The notes: generated by a model from the sequence alone, not told the origin. A stretch of 64,000 nt of DNA from Stemphylium vesicarium (GCA_004380135.1 QXCR01000149.1:22141-86140); one strand, 5' to 3'. Counted from the first letter of the stretch, positions 11,445-23,800 are shown. Program-made: numbers and translations.

Positions 11445-12877
11445 CTAGCTAGAGTAGATGAAGCCCAACTGATCAACCTCATCGCCCGAGCGACCTAGAA
11501 ACCCGACGATACTTCGACCAGTCCCGGCCGTCCTTGTAACGCAGTCGTCAGTCTTGGCGCCTGTAGACACAGTCTTCCCAGCACTGGTGGTAAATTCCGC
11601 GTAGAAGATTCGCGTCTTGTTATCCTTCTGTCCTTGGCACAGCATCGCAGAGGTAAGCGTCTCTCCGCTGCCCAAAGTCAAGGTAGATTCAGTCCCGCCG
11701 GTGCCACCATGCGATAGCGTTTCGCCAGACGCGAGCTTGACGGAAATATTGTCGACACGCTCGGCACCGCGAAGCGTGATGGAAGACACCTTTGAGCTAC
11801 TGAGACCCGAAATGGTGTCGAGATCACTGTACCAAGTACCCTCCTCGCCACCAAAGGTATCGGAGACCCTGAAGCGATCGACCAGAGACCAGGCAAAGTC
11901 AACTAGCACACCGTTGTGGTCGCTCAGAAGATCGCCGTTCTCTTGCAGGAACATGTTGCCAGCATAGTCGAACGTCTTGGCGGTAAGCTCGACAGCTGCG
12001 GATCCACGGTACCAAACCTTGTCGACAATCTCACATTCGTTGGTGGTAGAAGGGTTCTCGCAGAGGAGGGCGTCTGCGCCTTTAGCGGGTGCAACGCCGT
12101 TCTTGACAAGTTGAAGCCAGACATCGGTCATGCCGTTTTCGTCGCTGAAGACAACGGGGATGTCGTTGGTGCGTGTGTAGCGCGAGTTTGAGTCACCGAA
12201 GACGACGACTGCGTTGCCGACGGAGTTGGCCTTGATATAGTCGGAGACTTGGCGAAGGTTGGATGCTCGCGCCATGTTATCTGCATCTGTGGTGCTGTTG
12301 GAAGATCAATTCCCATCCCGAAGAGTAAACAAGCCAGAACGAGACTTACCCAGCGTCGGCGTGCAGGTTGTACGCATCGATGACTACACCTTCGGCAAGC
12401 TTCACCCTCATAAAGGTGAAGCCTTTGGGTGTGAGGCAGTCCGCGCTGCTGTTGAAGGAAGTACCGTCAGTATAGCTCTTGCGCTCGGAGATCCCAGACG
12501 ACCTACTCGAAAGTACTGCAAGTATTCCACTTCACACTTTGGAACCCGGTGTATGGGAAGTTACTCAAAGAATTCAGTCCGCTTCCAAATGGCACTCCAC
12601 CGCTGGTAGGTGTGCGGTATGGGTGTTTGTCGTTGGCATAAAGAGTAGCGTGGTAGTTGAAGTCCTCCTGGACATGGATGAGGGAGATGTCGTATTTTGT
12701 GAACAGCTCTCCGATACGAGCAGTGTTGGTCTCCTTGTCACCGGGGACATCGTTGCCGTTGAGGAAGCCAGGAAGCCCAGCAACATTGAAAGTCAAGGTG
12801 TCGAATGTGCCCGAAGTTTGCGCCAGGGTCAAAGGCAGGAGGGAGAAGGCAACGGCCGAGGCAAGGATGGAATGCAT
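11445..12877 (-). CDS. Secreted endonuclease/exonuclease/phosphatase-fold protein
   Basis: Three exons on the minus strand (12877-12507, 12448-12350, 12294-11445) give 439 residues. Residues 1-19 form a cleavable signal peptide ending in LTLAQT. The DNase I-like (EEP) fold is indicated in order by TLTFNVAGLP, HVQEDFNYHATLY (the catalytic Glu region), DAYNLHADAG, VVFGDSNSRYTR and the terminal SDHNG active-site His. About 130 C-terminal residues after SDHNG form an extra beta-rich domain. Family members include sphingomyelinases, inositol phosphatases and nucleases, so the substrate is open; a secreted phosphodiesterase is the safe call. Confidence 0.86.
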
Positions 12878-12948
12878 CTTGGAAACTAGTCGGGGCTTGT
12901 GTAGTATGCCGTGCGGTCAAGTCTAGGATCTGTTGATGGAGGCTGGCT

Positions 12949-12956
12949 CTTATACA
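12949..12956 (-). promoter_or_regulatory. TATA-like box upstream of the EEP gene
   Basis: On the minus strand this reads TGTATAAG, 72 bases upstream of the start codon at 12877, a plausible position for a core promoter element in a filamentous fungus. Confidence 0.35.
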
Positions 12957-13328
12957 AAAACTTTGGTGTCCAATGTAGTGGCTTTGCAGGTGGCGCGCGA
13001 GATAGGCTAGGCCACCTTAGACGTCATAGCGAATGGTAGGTGAAGGGGATGGCATGTGTGTTTACATACTGCGCCTTGCGCACAATGCTGCAGGCATTAT
13101 CGCGGAGAAATACCGTTGCAGGAAGGACCAATAGATTGACGATCTCGTAGTGGTTAGTATGTCCGAGGTTCATGCGAGATCATCAGGGATCCCAGCACAC
13201 GTGTGATGGTGATGCACTGTTGATGGCAGGACAAACTGAGCCTGAGTATGAATTGTCAGCGGCCTATAGATTGGGTGTGAACGCATGCGCAACTCTTGTG
13301 GTATATCTGGTTCATTGTCGGTGTGTTG
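12957..13328. other. Intergenic region
   Basis: About 370 bases between the TATA-like site and the end of the thioesterase gene. I see no gene, RNA or repeat here. Confidence 0.6.
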
Positions 13329-13958
13329 CTACAACTTGGGTGCACCTCCAATTTTGACCCACAGTCCCTCGGCTTGGATCAGCGGCTTGCCCTGTCGATC
13401 CCTCATCGTGGCTCTCATCTTCATCTTGATTCCTTTATCCTCTAGCACTTCTGTCTCGATGCCGACAACACCTGGACACAGTACTGGGGCAAGAAGCTTG
13501 ATGTCCATGCTTGCCGTCGCTAGACGGCCCTTGAGCACCTCTTGTGCCGATTTGCCGTCATGAAGCTGAAGCCGCCAATAGTCTTCACCAACTTTCATGA
13601 AGCCAAGTCCATTATCAAGCACGGTGTTCGCGACTAGGATGTGTAACATTGCTTCATCCATGAGTGTAAAAAGCGCACCGCCGTGGCAGATGCCCGGGAA
13701 GCCGTTCAAACCGGTACCAAATTTTATCAGGGATATGGATTTCGTAACCTTTGCGCCAGGAGCGGGTTTCTCGTATAATTCAACCCAATGTCGGACACCG
13801 TTGTTTGCACATATGGTTTCGCGACAGAATCGGTCCGTATCTTCGCCGGGTTCGGTGCCTCTATCGCGGTCGCGGGCAATCCACTCTGGAGACGTAAGGT
13901 ACGGTGTGGCCCAAGTCATGGACTCAAAAGCTTGGAGATATTCGGAAGCTGCCGTCAT
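13329..13958 (-). CDS. Hotdog-fold thioesterase (PaaI/4HBT type)
   Basis: A single exon of 209 residues. The central GICHGGALFTLMDEAM block is the family signature: the His-Gly-Gly turn followed by the long hotdog helix that carries the catalytic Asp/Glu. The remainder provides the strands of a single hotdog domain, with a longer than usual N-terminal section of about 75 residues. The predicted reaction is hydrolysis of an acyl-CoA or similar thioester. There is no clear targeting signal, so location is unknown. Fungal relatives are often annotated only as thioesterase-superfamily proteins, and no substrate can be assigned. Confidence 0.88.
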   Translation of the reverse strand: MTAASEYLQAFESMTWATPYLTSPEWIARDRDRGTEPGEDTDRFCRETICANNGVRHWVELYEKPAPGAKVTKSISLIKFGTGLNGFPGICHGGALFTLMDEAMLHILVANTVLDNGLGFMKVGEDYWRLQLHDGKSAQEVLKGRLATASMDIKLLAPVLCPGVVGIETEVLEDKGIKMKMRATMRDRQGKPLIQAEGLWVKIGGAPKL

Positions 13959-15252
13959 TGTGTGAGCAGATAGTTTGGTGGTGCACAGCGAACCAAGCGC
14001 AAGACGTGTACGGTCAATTTGTACATATTTGTAGTGGAGGAAACATTGAGACTGTGTCAGCTGATGGCGCCTCGCTCAGTAACAAATATATATTGCTGAC
14101 AGTAGTCATCTAGCAATGGCCTAGTGACCAGTTTGAAGAAGGGTATAGGGAAAGTTGCCTGTTTAAACAGTCGGCGTACGCCGAGACATACCCGCCTCTA
14201 TGATATCGTGGCTGACATCTTTCGGACTTGTGCGACTCATGAAGCTGCAAATATCAAAGCGAAGGATGCTAGAAGAGGGGCGAGACCTGAAAGTAGAAGT
14301 TGTGGATGACATTGAAGCTAGAAGAATGAGCGCGGAGCCTTGGCGGGGTCTAGCGTGCTCTGTCACGTCGAGAAAGCCCGGGCACTCATCAACTTCTGAA
14401 ACGCGCACCACTTTTATCATATCATCAATCGTTCTACCTTCTGCCTCACTCTCTTATTTGGCTTATCCCAGTGGTTTCTCGATGGCGGCACTCATTCGCA
14501 CGCAGGCAGTCTCCTTCACACGGCGCTTGAAACTCACATAGCAACTAACGTACATCGTTCTTCACCAGCATGTATTCAGCTTCACCTGATGAACAAAATC
14601 GGGTTCCAGCCCATGAACGCATGCTCGTTAGTAATGAGTTTCCCTGCATCCGCATACAGTTACAGGTCTCGGCTCATATATTTCCTGCCTGTCTGTGGCA
14701 CAGTCATGCGAGCCAAGGGCTTCCACAGTCTCGAGACCAAGACCCTACCTCGAGAGACAGAATGTGGGCATACGCAAAGTTTAAGCCAAGATTCCACGGA
14801 ACAATCCGATCTCAATAGCTTCGTGCCTACAACTCTATGTATAGGACTATCTTCGTGCAATATCCGCTTTCCCACCTACGTCTATGGGCTGCGGGGTATT
14901 CCATCTGCCCGTCACTCCCGCGGAATCCTATGCAACGCCATGTTCTAATTGGTGTATATTCTGTAGCCTGTCTGGAATAGGTAGGTTCTTACCATGCCTG
15001 CATAACTTTTTCCTGCAGTTCTCCAATTTTTGTCTAGACACGGGATCCTTCGTGACTACCGACATGCAAAAGAGATAGACAATTGCCCTGGTTTTCCACA
15101 GAGGATGCACATGTATTCGAGAACCGCGGCATGCAGAAAGACACGCTACGCATCTAAGATGTTCTAACAAAGTACCTCGCTTATAAAATGTGCTTTCCTG
15201 CATCAGGTTGTTGATGGAGTTATTCCTCGCACACCCTCGAGCGTTTTTGAAG
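13959..15252. other. Intergenic region, 1.3 kb
   Basis: The region between the divergently transcribed thioesterase and tyrosinase genes contains only short open frames without recognisable protein features. No tRNA, repeat or mobile element is visible. Confidence 0.55.
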
Positions 15253-16508
15253 ATGAAAGTAATCGTCTTCGCTATCGCAACGCTGTGTGGCAGTGTTGGT
15301 GCAACCGCTGCGGGCAATGATGCTTTAGCTGCCGATGCTCTAGAAAAACTCACAGAATATGTGAACGAAAACGGTAGCCTGAACCCGGAAAGCTGTACAC
15401 ACGAAAATGCCTCCATCCGACGAGAATGGTACGAGGTCTCTGGAACATAAATAAAACATTTTCACTAAGATAGCCTTCAGGTCGACATTGTCAGAGGCCC
15501 AGAAGCTCAACTATATCGACGCTGTCCAATGTCTCGGAAAAAAGCCCGCAAAGACACCAGCAGCAATCTCTTCTGGGGCTCAGAGCCGATTCGACGATTT
15601 CATCGTCACACACATCCTTCAGACAATGAGTATACATGGAACAGTACGTCAGTTGATGATTTGAGAAAGTATCATGGGCTAACGTCTGCAAGGGAAACTT
15701 CCTCAGCTGGCATCGCTATTACATCTGGGCGTATGAACAGGCTCTTGGTGTCTCCCGAACGAATTTCGCTGCATGGTGCAATTCCATTCCGCGAACGGCG
15801 GAGGTTGTATCAAGTCTGGCCCTTTCAAAGAGTTCGTTTACCATATTTTCAATCGTTGTTACATGAGCTGATTAGAATACAGTTGGGAGATCAACCTCGG
15901 ACCAATACAAACAACAGCCAAAGGCGTGCCGCCAAATCCACAAGCCGATAGTCTGGGCTACAATCCCCGTTGCCTTAGCCGCGACATCAACACACAGGCC
16001 TCAAACGAAACGAGAGATGATTTGGTCGTGGACTTGATCAAGAATTATCCAGACATTCTCAGCTTCCAGAACAAGATGCAGAACTTTACTGTGGGAGTAA
16101 TGGGTGTGCACAATAGCGGCCACTATACCATCGGTGGTGACTCTGGGATGGATATGTAAGTCATCCGCAACCCCACCCTCATTTGCTCTCTTATCTGCGA
16201 CCCAACATCTTCAACAAGAATTTACATCAAATATGTACTGACTTTGCGCAAGGTTCAACTCTCCAGCCGACCCAGCCTTTTATTTCCATCACGGCATGAT
16301 CGACCGCGTGTGGTGGACATGGCAAAATCTCGACCTGAAAAGCAGGCAAAACAGCATCGCAGGCACTATGACATTTCTCAACAACCCATCGAGTCGCAAC
16401 GCCACTCTGGATGATGTGTTGAGCTTGGGGTATGTGGGTCCAGCGAACATCACAATCAAGGATGCAGTGAGCACGCTCGCGGGACCATTTTGTTATGTAT
16501 ATGCTTAG
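15253..16508 (+). CDS. Tyrosinase-like type 3 copper protein, internally shortened; possible pseudogene
   Basis: Exons 15253-15428, 15481-15643, 15693-15831, 15883-16155 and 16253-16508. The product starts with a signal peptide. CuA ligands are visible in VTHILQT, SIHG and FLSWHRYYIWAYE; CuB ligands in VHNSGHYTIGGD and FYFHHGMIDRVWW. Phenol oxidase activity would fit. However, exon 3 is one base out of frame: after YEQAL (ending about 15746) homology resumes in another frame at NGGGCIKSGPF, and the roughly 35 residues normally lying between (the YQPYW-type region) are absent. Excising 15748-15803 as a 56-nt GT-AG intron would restore frame and give 316 residues. It is either a decayed copy or a shortened gene rescued by a new intron. 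Confidence 0.7.
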
Positions 16509-16609
16509 ATGCATTGGTCGTGTTGGAGTACATACAATGAGACTTCATCTTAGTCTCAAGAAATTTGTAGAAGGGGTAATCACCCGGACCTCAATGAAGC
16601 TGCCCAATA

Positions 16610-18654
16610 TTACAACCCCCGCTTCTGGTTCAGGAAAGTGATTTCCCCTGCGGCATCTCCATCCAACCCACACAGCTCCCTGAAGTCCTCCAAATTCTCA
16701 CCTTTCCTCTTAGTCCGCGCCGCAAACTCATCCAAAGGACAGCTTTTACCTGGCCCACTATCGCAGCCCGGTATCGCGGTGATGCCGTCGTTGATATTGA
16801 GTCTGACGAACTTTTCTGGGGGGGACGCTGAGCCAGTAGCATTACAAGACAGCAGCTCAAAGATGATGCGACCGCCCATAGGCGAGACCTGAGATTTGCG
16901 CCACTTGCGGTCGTGCGGGATGTGTGTGATAGGGAGATGCTCGTCGTCGTTTATGACATCGAGTGCAGCGATCATGGGCGCGATGTCTCCGTCGTGGACA
17001 CTGATATTCCCTCTCATCAGCGCACGATCTCAATATAAGCACTCACCCAGCCATCCACACAATATCAACAAGGATGGAAAGGGAAAAGAGACTCACAAAC
17101 TAAAGAACAACCCTCCCGCCTCCTCGGGCCCCTGCACAAGCAAATTCGTCGTAGCATTAACCCACAACCAGCCCATACTCTCCGCATACTTCTGCCCAGG
17201 CCCAGCACGATAATAATGCAGAATATCCCTCGCATATTCAAAATCGAGAAACTCTTCTCGTGTGAAAAGATCACACCACTCACTGCGTCCGCGAACGGTA
17301 GTTTCAAACCCGCACATTTCTTGCATGGCGTAGATTTCTTCGTCGGAGAAGTACATGCCTGTTTGCTCGAGGAGACGGCGGCGGATAGGCGGCATGTACG
17401 TGGCGCGCCACTCGCCCATGAGACGGTAGCCTTTTCGCTGGCCGTGCTGTTCGTCGCGCTTATTGGCGAGGCAGGTGCGGCCTGGTGTTAGTGTGTCGGC
17501 GCCGAGGGAGCTGTGTTCGGATATCACAGAGAGAGTTGCTGTGTGAGCGGCGGTGTAGTCGAGACCGAAGAAACCGGAGGCAAAGTGCTTGGCTGTTTCG
17601 ATGACGCGGTTGGAATCGCTGGCCCAGAATGAGGTGGGGTGGCTTGGATAGGTGGCCATGGCATGGTCGACTAGGTGCTGGTACCGTGTGCGCAGACGGA
17701 CGCCCGTGGTGAAGGAGCCAAGTGTTCCGGCAAAAGGACCGGTGGAGGTGAGTTGTTCGAGGTCGTTGTCATCTTTCGTGAGGTGTTAGTTGGAGCGGTT
17801 GTGCATAGTCTTTGGTGCAGAAAGCCGATGGAGTAAGACATCAGGAACTCAAGCTTCGTATAGGTAGAGAGAGAACAGGTGATGTGAACCAAGGGATACA
17901 CGGTCCTTCGAACTGGCGGATAGGTTGTTTTGGAATGGAGACATACCTGAAGACCAGAAAAGTTCCCACTCGTTCAAGAATGCGAGACTACCAGTGAATA
18001 CCTTGCCACTGTCTTTCATACGCTTGATAACAGCTTTTTGAGCTGCAATTACCATAAGCGTATATACTAGTACCATGGCGCGCGTTTCCACTTACCCTCA
18101 CCAGCCCTTTTTGTAGGGTACCGCTCGCCATGCCTGGCCATCTTCACAGCAGCACATTAGCTAACCTCTTCCCAGGAACCCCCTTCCCAGGAACCCTTCT
18201 AACATGAAACATTTGGGGAAGACCAAACTCATAGCCCGAGGACCTCTGAGCGAAAACATACCATGTGAACCTGCAGAACCTCACACCCCTCAGGCGTCGC
18301 AATACCCCCTTCGACAACATCGATCACCTTCTCAACCCACGGTCCATTACCACCAAGATGATACAGGATATTCCAGTCTTCTGTTATCGCTCCAGCACCA
18401 TGCTCGTTCTTGGTGTCTGTGCCAACGCTGCGCTGGGGATGCCACCAGCTATCACAGCTTGAGTGATGGGGTTTAGCAGCGCAGTCGTAGCTCAGATAGC
18501 CAGAACACGATCCATTGGTCTCCGAACCACATATAGAAGCATAGAGCGAGGGACTGAGTGCGGAGAAGAATGAGGGTTGGAATTTGTTGTAGATGGTTGC
18601 GAAAATAGCTACAATGAGGGCCGTTATGGCGCCTTTAGATAGAGACGTAGGCAT
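16610..18654 (-). CDS. Histidine acid phosphatase
   Basis: Five exons on the minus strand (18654-18262, 18141-18096, 18033-17947, 17772-17097, 17000-16610) give 530 residues with all phases agreeing. A hydrophobic segment at residues 9-23 serves as signal anchor or signal peptide. The catalytic motif RHGERYPT is encoded in the tiny 46-nt exon 2, and the proton-donor HD motif appears as VHDGDIAP at the start of exon 5. The domain between is Cys- and Trp-rich, as in the fungal phytase/acid phosphatase family. The enzyme would release phosphate from monoesters in the secretory pathway or outside the cell. An ATG at 18705 could extend the N-terminus by 17 residues. Confidence 0.88.
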
Positions 18655-19177
18655 GCTATGCTGTCTGAGGCGGTGATGGGAAATGACAAGAAAAAGAAGG
18701 CGCAAAGATCAAAGCGACGAAGGAGTCATCTTGCATAGTTGTTCGTTCGGCGACAGCGCGGGCGGTGAAGAGCGGCTTCAAACACTTGTTTCTGCCCGAG
18801 CGTGGGTCGTATTTCGTCTGTCCTGTAGCTTTGTCGTTCTGGAAAAGTGCCCATGGCTGTGTGACAGCAGTAGTGGCCCTTTTTACCTATCTCGAAATCA
18901 TATTTACGATGCTTTCCTACTCACTGTGTGCGCTGGGAAAGAAGCAAAGATCCAGGATGTGAGACAGGGGGCGGATGACAGGGCGGCTGGGATGTGGTGT
19001 GGAGACCTCGGCACGTCGATCCACCTCCGCGTTCGGGAACGCGTCCTCCACAACGCATCGATATACCATTACGTCGAACCGAGAGCTCTGCACACCATAA
19101 GCCTCGTCGAACACCCTCTCTCTTCCTCCAAAACGGAACTTGTCATCAGAGATATACAATCGACAAAAAAATCCATC
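18655..19177. promoter_or_regulatory. Shared divergent promoter region
   Basis: These 523 bases separate the start codons of the acid phosphatase (minus) and the 2-hydroxyacid oxidase (plus), so both promoters must lie here. Although the region is open in the oxidase frame back to 18683, that extension has no domain and was left out. I see no CACGTG phosphate-control site. Confidence 0.5.
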
Positions 19178-20530
19178 ATGACAGACACAAAAGTCCTCTC
19201 CAAAACCGCAGAAACAACATCCTACGAACCAGACCCCACATCCCATTCAGCCTACCAACGCGACATCTACGCCTCACTACGACCGCCAAAATACTCGACG
19301 AAGCCATCACAATGGGAGGCCAGCGCCCGCGCCGCAATCCCGCTACCAAACTTCCTCTACGTAGCCGGATCAGCAAGTAGCGAAGACACATACCGAGCCA
19401 ACATATCGGCCTTCTCGCGGTACCGGCTGCGACCATGGATGCTTGTGCCGGCGACGCGACGAGAAATGAGCGTCGAGCTATTCGGAACGCACTACAGCAG
19501 CCCGATTCTGGTAGCCCCAATAGGCGTGCAAGAGATCCTGCACCCCGACGGCGAAGAAGCCACAGCACGAGCCTGTGCCGCCGCCAAAGTCCCCATGATA
19601 CTTTCCACAGCCGCAACACGCAGCATTGAGCAAGTCGCAGCGGCCAACACCCACGACGGCACGCCCGGCGACCGGTGGTTCCAGCTCTACTGGCCGAAAC
19701 CCTCGGCGTCGGAATTCACAGCCTCCCTGCTCCGCCGCGCAAAGACAAACGGGTACAAAGTCCTCGTCGTGACACTGGACACTTTTATGATCGGCTGGCG
19801 CCCCAATGACCTCGACGAATCTTATATCCCCTTCATCTGGGGCCAGGGCTGCCAGGTCGGCTTCTCAGACCCCGTCTTCACCCGCCTGTTTGCCGAGGAA
19901 CAGGCAAACGATGCGCGCACCGCCGCAGAGAAAGTCGCCGAGATTTGGCAGATTCTCAAGAGGCCTGGTAGTATTGGCGGTGCGGCAAAGGTGCTGACGC
20001 ACGCCAGTGTGATTAAGAAGGCCATGTTCTTTACGAATCTGGTTGCTTCGGGTAATTATCGGTCGTGGGAGGATTTGCAGTTTCTCAAGGATAATTGGGA
20101 TGGCCCCATTGTGCTTAAAGGGATTCAGACGGTCGAGGATGCGCATCGCGCTATTGAGCATGGCATCGATGGCATTGTCGTGTCGAATCATGGGGGCCGC
20201 CAGCTTGATGGCGCTGTTGCTTCTCTTGATGCTTTGGCTGAAATCGGGGCTGATGAAAAGGTCAAGAGTAGTGGGCTGACGCTTCTCTTCGACTCGGGTA
20301 TTAGGACGGGGTCTGATGTGCTCAAGGCGTTGGCCTTGGGCGCCAAGGCTGTCTTGGTAGGCAGGCCGTATGCGTACGGCTTGGCTATGGGAGGCGAGGA
20401 GGGCGTCAAACATGTCTTGGACTGTTTGTTGGCCGATACTGATAGTTCGCTTGCGAACCTGGGAAAGCGAAGTTTGTCCGAGATTGGAAGGGACGATCTG
20501 AGGGTCATGCAGGAGCTGGCCAAGTTGTGA
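19178..20530 (+). CDS. FMN-dependent 2-hydroxyacid dehydrogenase/oxidase (lactate 2-monooxygenase-like)
   Basis: A single exon of 450 residues starting at ATCATGACAG. It covers the TIM-barrel FMN domain: PILVAPIG, MILSTAATRSIE, WFQLYWP, VTLDTFMIGWRPND, the substrate lysine in GPIVLKGIQ, the catalytic His with the flavin/substrate Arg in VVSNHGGRQLDG, and FDSGIRTGSDVLKALALGAKAVLVGRPY. These are the conserved elements of glycolate oxidase, lactate oxidase and lactate monooxygenase. The long insertion between barrel strands 4 and 5 resembles lactate 2-monooxygenases. No cytochrome b5 domain precedes the barrel, which rules out flavocytochrome b2. It is probably cytosolic or peroxisomal, with no clear PTS1 (C-terminus AKL preceded by Glu-Leu is borderline SKL-like). 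Confidence 0.92.
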   Translation: MTDTKVLSKTAETTSYEPDPTSHSAYQRDIYASLRPPKYSTKPSQWEASARAAIPLPNFLYVAGSASSEDTYRANISAFSRYRLRPWMLVPATRREMSVELFGTHYSSPILVAPIGVQEILHPDGEEATARACAAAKVPMILSTAATRSIEQVAAANTHDGTPGDRWFQLYWPKPSASEFTASLLRRAKTNGYKVLVVTLDTFMIGWRPNDLDESYIPFIWGQGCQVGFSDPVFTRLFAEEQANDARTAAEKVAEIWQILKRPGSIGGAAKVLTHASVIKKAMFFTNLVASGNYRSWEDLQFLKDNWDGPIVLKGIQTVEDAHRAIEHGIDGIVVSNHGGRQLDGAVASLDALAEIGADEKVKSSGLTLLFDSGIRTGSDVLKALALGAKAVLVGRPYAYGLAMGGEEGVKHVLDCLLADTDSSLANLGKRSLSEIGRDDLRVMQELAKL

Positions 20531-20874
20531 AGAAAGAGGTGCACGTTGTTATGGACAAAGTCGCTTTATTTTGTTGTACACTACTGAGCGAGATTGACAA
20601 AGGGAAAACTAGGAACTACTATTACGTGTACGTAATTGTACTATAGAGAGATGGAGAAGTAATGCATGACCAAATTTGGTCATTTCCCGCTTTCAACGCC
20701 ATGTTATGCTCAATGGAGACGAGCATCTTTGATACACCAAAACGCCGTTTGTTTGCTCTTGGCCCCCCTTCCAACGCCGGCCCCACCATATTGTTCATCA
20801 TATGCGGCTTGGATGTCCCCAGTCCTGCCCAGTTACGCCCCTGTGAACCGTTCCTCCCGCCCAAACACCTTCAT
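20531..20874. other. Convergent 3' region
   Basis: The 344 bases between the convergent oxidase and WD40 genes contain both 3' untranslated regions. No gene is visible. Confidence 0.6.
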
Positions 20875-23800
20875 TCAATTGTCGACTTTTTCTGTACTAT
20901 CGAGCACGTCTGTACCCGACTCTGAGTCTCCCCGAAAGCTTGCCATGCCCTCACTGCCTGCTCTGCTTCTAGAAGGGCCTTGAGGAAGGCGAGGTGACTC
21001 TGCTCCATCCGAAAAGTTGCCCACGCTACTCTCCCGCACGCGTTGCGCCACACTGGCTGCAATCTTTTCGTCTAGCATATTCACCAAACGCTCTGAGTAC
21101 TGATCTAGCAGCTTAACCATGACCGTCTCTTCAAATGCCTTTGTTTTTACTCTGTCCCCAATTGCTCTCGCTGTTACAGCAAGCTCTCTCTCGACCTCTT
21201 TTGCGAGCTCGGGGCTCATGGTGTCGGAGCTATTTGCGAGGCGCTTCCTGTAAGCCCGAAGGGTCCTGCATAAGCTTTCTGTCGATGCTCCAATACTACC
21301 AAATTCGTGAGCTGGGGCCTTTGTGCGACTTCTGTTGTCTATTGATGCGCGACGCTTCGATTGCTGTCGGTTCCGGGGGCTTGGGGGCGATGGTGAACGG
21401 TTTTTGTTTCTTCGACCGGTACCCTTGTCTGGCCAGGTCGTTACCCGGCCATCCCGCGAACTGCCCTGCATAGGTGATGGTTCAAGTTTTGGTGCCGGCG
21501 TGAGTGAGAACTTTGACACCTTTTTCCGCAACTTCGGTGACCTGCTACCGCTGGGTGTAGCGTCTCCGTCCTGTTGTGACCGTTGGTAGCGTGCCAATTC
21601 TGATTGTGACATGACACGCCGTAGAGGTGGCTTATTCGACAGTAGGTCCTGATTCGATGGCGTGTTTGGGGTAAGCAAGTCCATAGATTTCGAGGCCTCC
21701 TGACGATTGGGTGCCTGTACGCCTAGTGCCCATACAAAGATGGTTCCATCTACTGCGACAGTGACCAAGGACTTCTCGCTGGACTCGTCGGCTAGGCTCT
21801 CAGGTGTTTGTACGAGCGCAATGTTAGAAACGCCCTCTGTATGGCCCCAGTCACGGGCGACCAGCGAACCACTCTCGTCGTATACGCGTATCGATTTGTC
21901 TGTGCTCGAGACACCAGCTATCAATGGAGCACCCCAACCACGGGAGATGTGGACCAACGACGATAAGACGACAGCATCGCCTCCGTCAGTATCACATGCG
22001 CGGAAATTGCTAAGGCATTGACCTGTCCGGATGTCGAATTTGTGAACCTGGCGGTCGATGGTTGACACAAGAAGGACATCATCCTGGTCGACATCCCATG
22101 CTGAGGAGACTGGAGTGGCTTTGAGCATAATCGCGCGCGACATTACGAAGGCGCGATTGGTTCCACCGTCTTCCTCGAGCGACAGCAGCTCGCGAACCAC
22201 CAGACTCCGATCACTCGAAGAAGACACTAAGCGGGTACCATTCCGGGAGAAGGTGATTCCGTTTACCGCCCCAACGTGCTCGTCCAGCGTTTGTAATAGG
22301 TCCCAAGTTTCGCCTAATCGCGTGAATACTTGGACGGTGCGGTCTCGGCTGGCACAAGCGACAAATGTAACTTGCGCTTCTTCGTGAATAGCAATGCTCG
22401 TGATCTCGCTTGCATGAGCTTTGAACTCCAAGGTGCATGTCTTGGTCTTGCAGTCGATGAACCTTAATACACCGAACTTGTCTCCTGCTACCAGGTAGGC
22501 ACCATCAGCAGTGGCGCGCACTGTCCTCAACTCGTTTGGAACCGCTTCTGGATCATCTAGTTGTTCAAGTTGAACCTGAAGCGAGTCTTTGCACAAGCCT
22601 TGACTCCAGAAGATGACCGTCCCGTCCGCAGCCCAAGTGTAATAGGAGGCACCGGGAACATTGGACTGGGCAAGCCCGGCGTGTACCCCTAGCACAGCTT
22701 TTCCATGTGCCGGTAGTGTATGAATAACATCACCAACAACAGCCTCGTCGTCCTCGGAACACAATTGTGAAAGTCGGATGGCTCGTTGTGAATCAACTGT
22801 AACGACGTAGTCTTTCAAGCAGGCGATGACGCCAATCTGATCGCAATCGGTGACTGAGACAGTAGGAGACTCGACGCGCGGTGGGGGTGATGGTGGGGGA
22901 GTCAGTCTCGCTGTGAGTTCCTTGATGTTGAATGTCTTGAGTGCGCCTTGGCTACCCACGACATGGAGGCGCCCTTTGACATCGGCAGCCAGAGAGCTTA
23001 CGGCAAATCCAGCGTCAATTAATTTGTAAAACCGGTGATCTGACTCTGAGTCGTCGATGAGACATATGTCCCCCTTGTCGGAAGCCACAATGGCCTTGTC
23101 CCGGGCTATAGAGACTACGCTGGTGAATGTGGACTCTTTCAGGCTTTCGAGGATGCAGTTCCTCCCAGGCAGTGTCTTGTGTGTAGAACCAGAGAGGAAA
23201 GAAACGTCGCTCTGGCGGGCTTTGGAGATGCGCATGGTAGCATTGAGGTCGTCGACCTTCCACACTTTGACATGGCGGACCCCGACAGTCACCAACTTGT
23301 TGCCCATCCATGCCATGCGGTTGATGCGGCTGACACACTTGTTGCTAGCATGAAGCGTGGCAGCTCCGGTGCGGGAGTTGATGTGCCAGATGTACAAGAA
23401 GCCATCGTTGGACGAGCCTAGGCTGGCGAGGAAGCGGGAATCGGGACTGAAGGCTACGCAATTGACGCCAAAGGTATGGTCGGTGAGGGAAGAAAGAGGG
23501 GTATCGCAAGGGGCATCGGGTGAAGCAGAAAAGACAAGTACGCGAGGTTTGTATCCCGTCTAGAGCGAGTTAGGACCATGTATGAGTGGACGATTAAAGT
23601 GAAGGTGGAACTTGCCTCTCCCACAGCAAAGTATTTCCCGTCAGGACTGAAACTGACACAGGTGGCCGCCTTGATCTTCTCCCTCATGGTCCATGGTCGG
23701 CCACCTGGTGAGTCGCCCCAGTCGTGGGCACTGGGTGATGGGAGTGGTGAGCCTCCAAAGCCGGCATCGCGCAAAGAGACGGCGGTCCGGTTGCGGCTCT

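Noticed and set aside
18683..19177. Long N-terminal extension of the 2-hydroxyacid oxidase
   Set aside because: The frame is open by chance; it has no domain and would run into the acid phosphatase promoter. The family's usual length fits the start at 19178.
15253..20530. Tyrosinase, acid phosphatase and hydroxyacid oxidase as a metabolite gene cluster
   Set aside because: There is no backbone synthase, regulator or shared motif; the genes look like unrelated neighbours.
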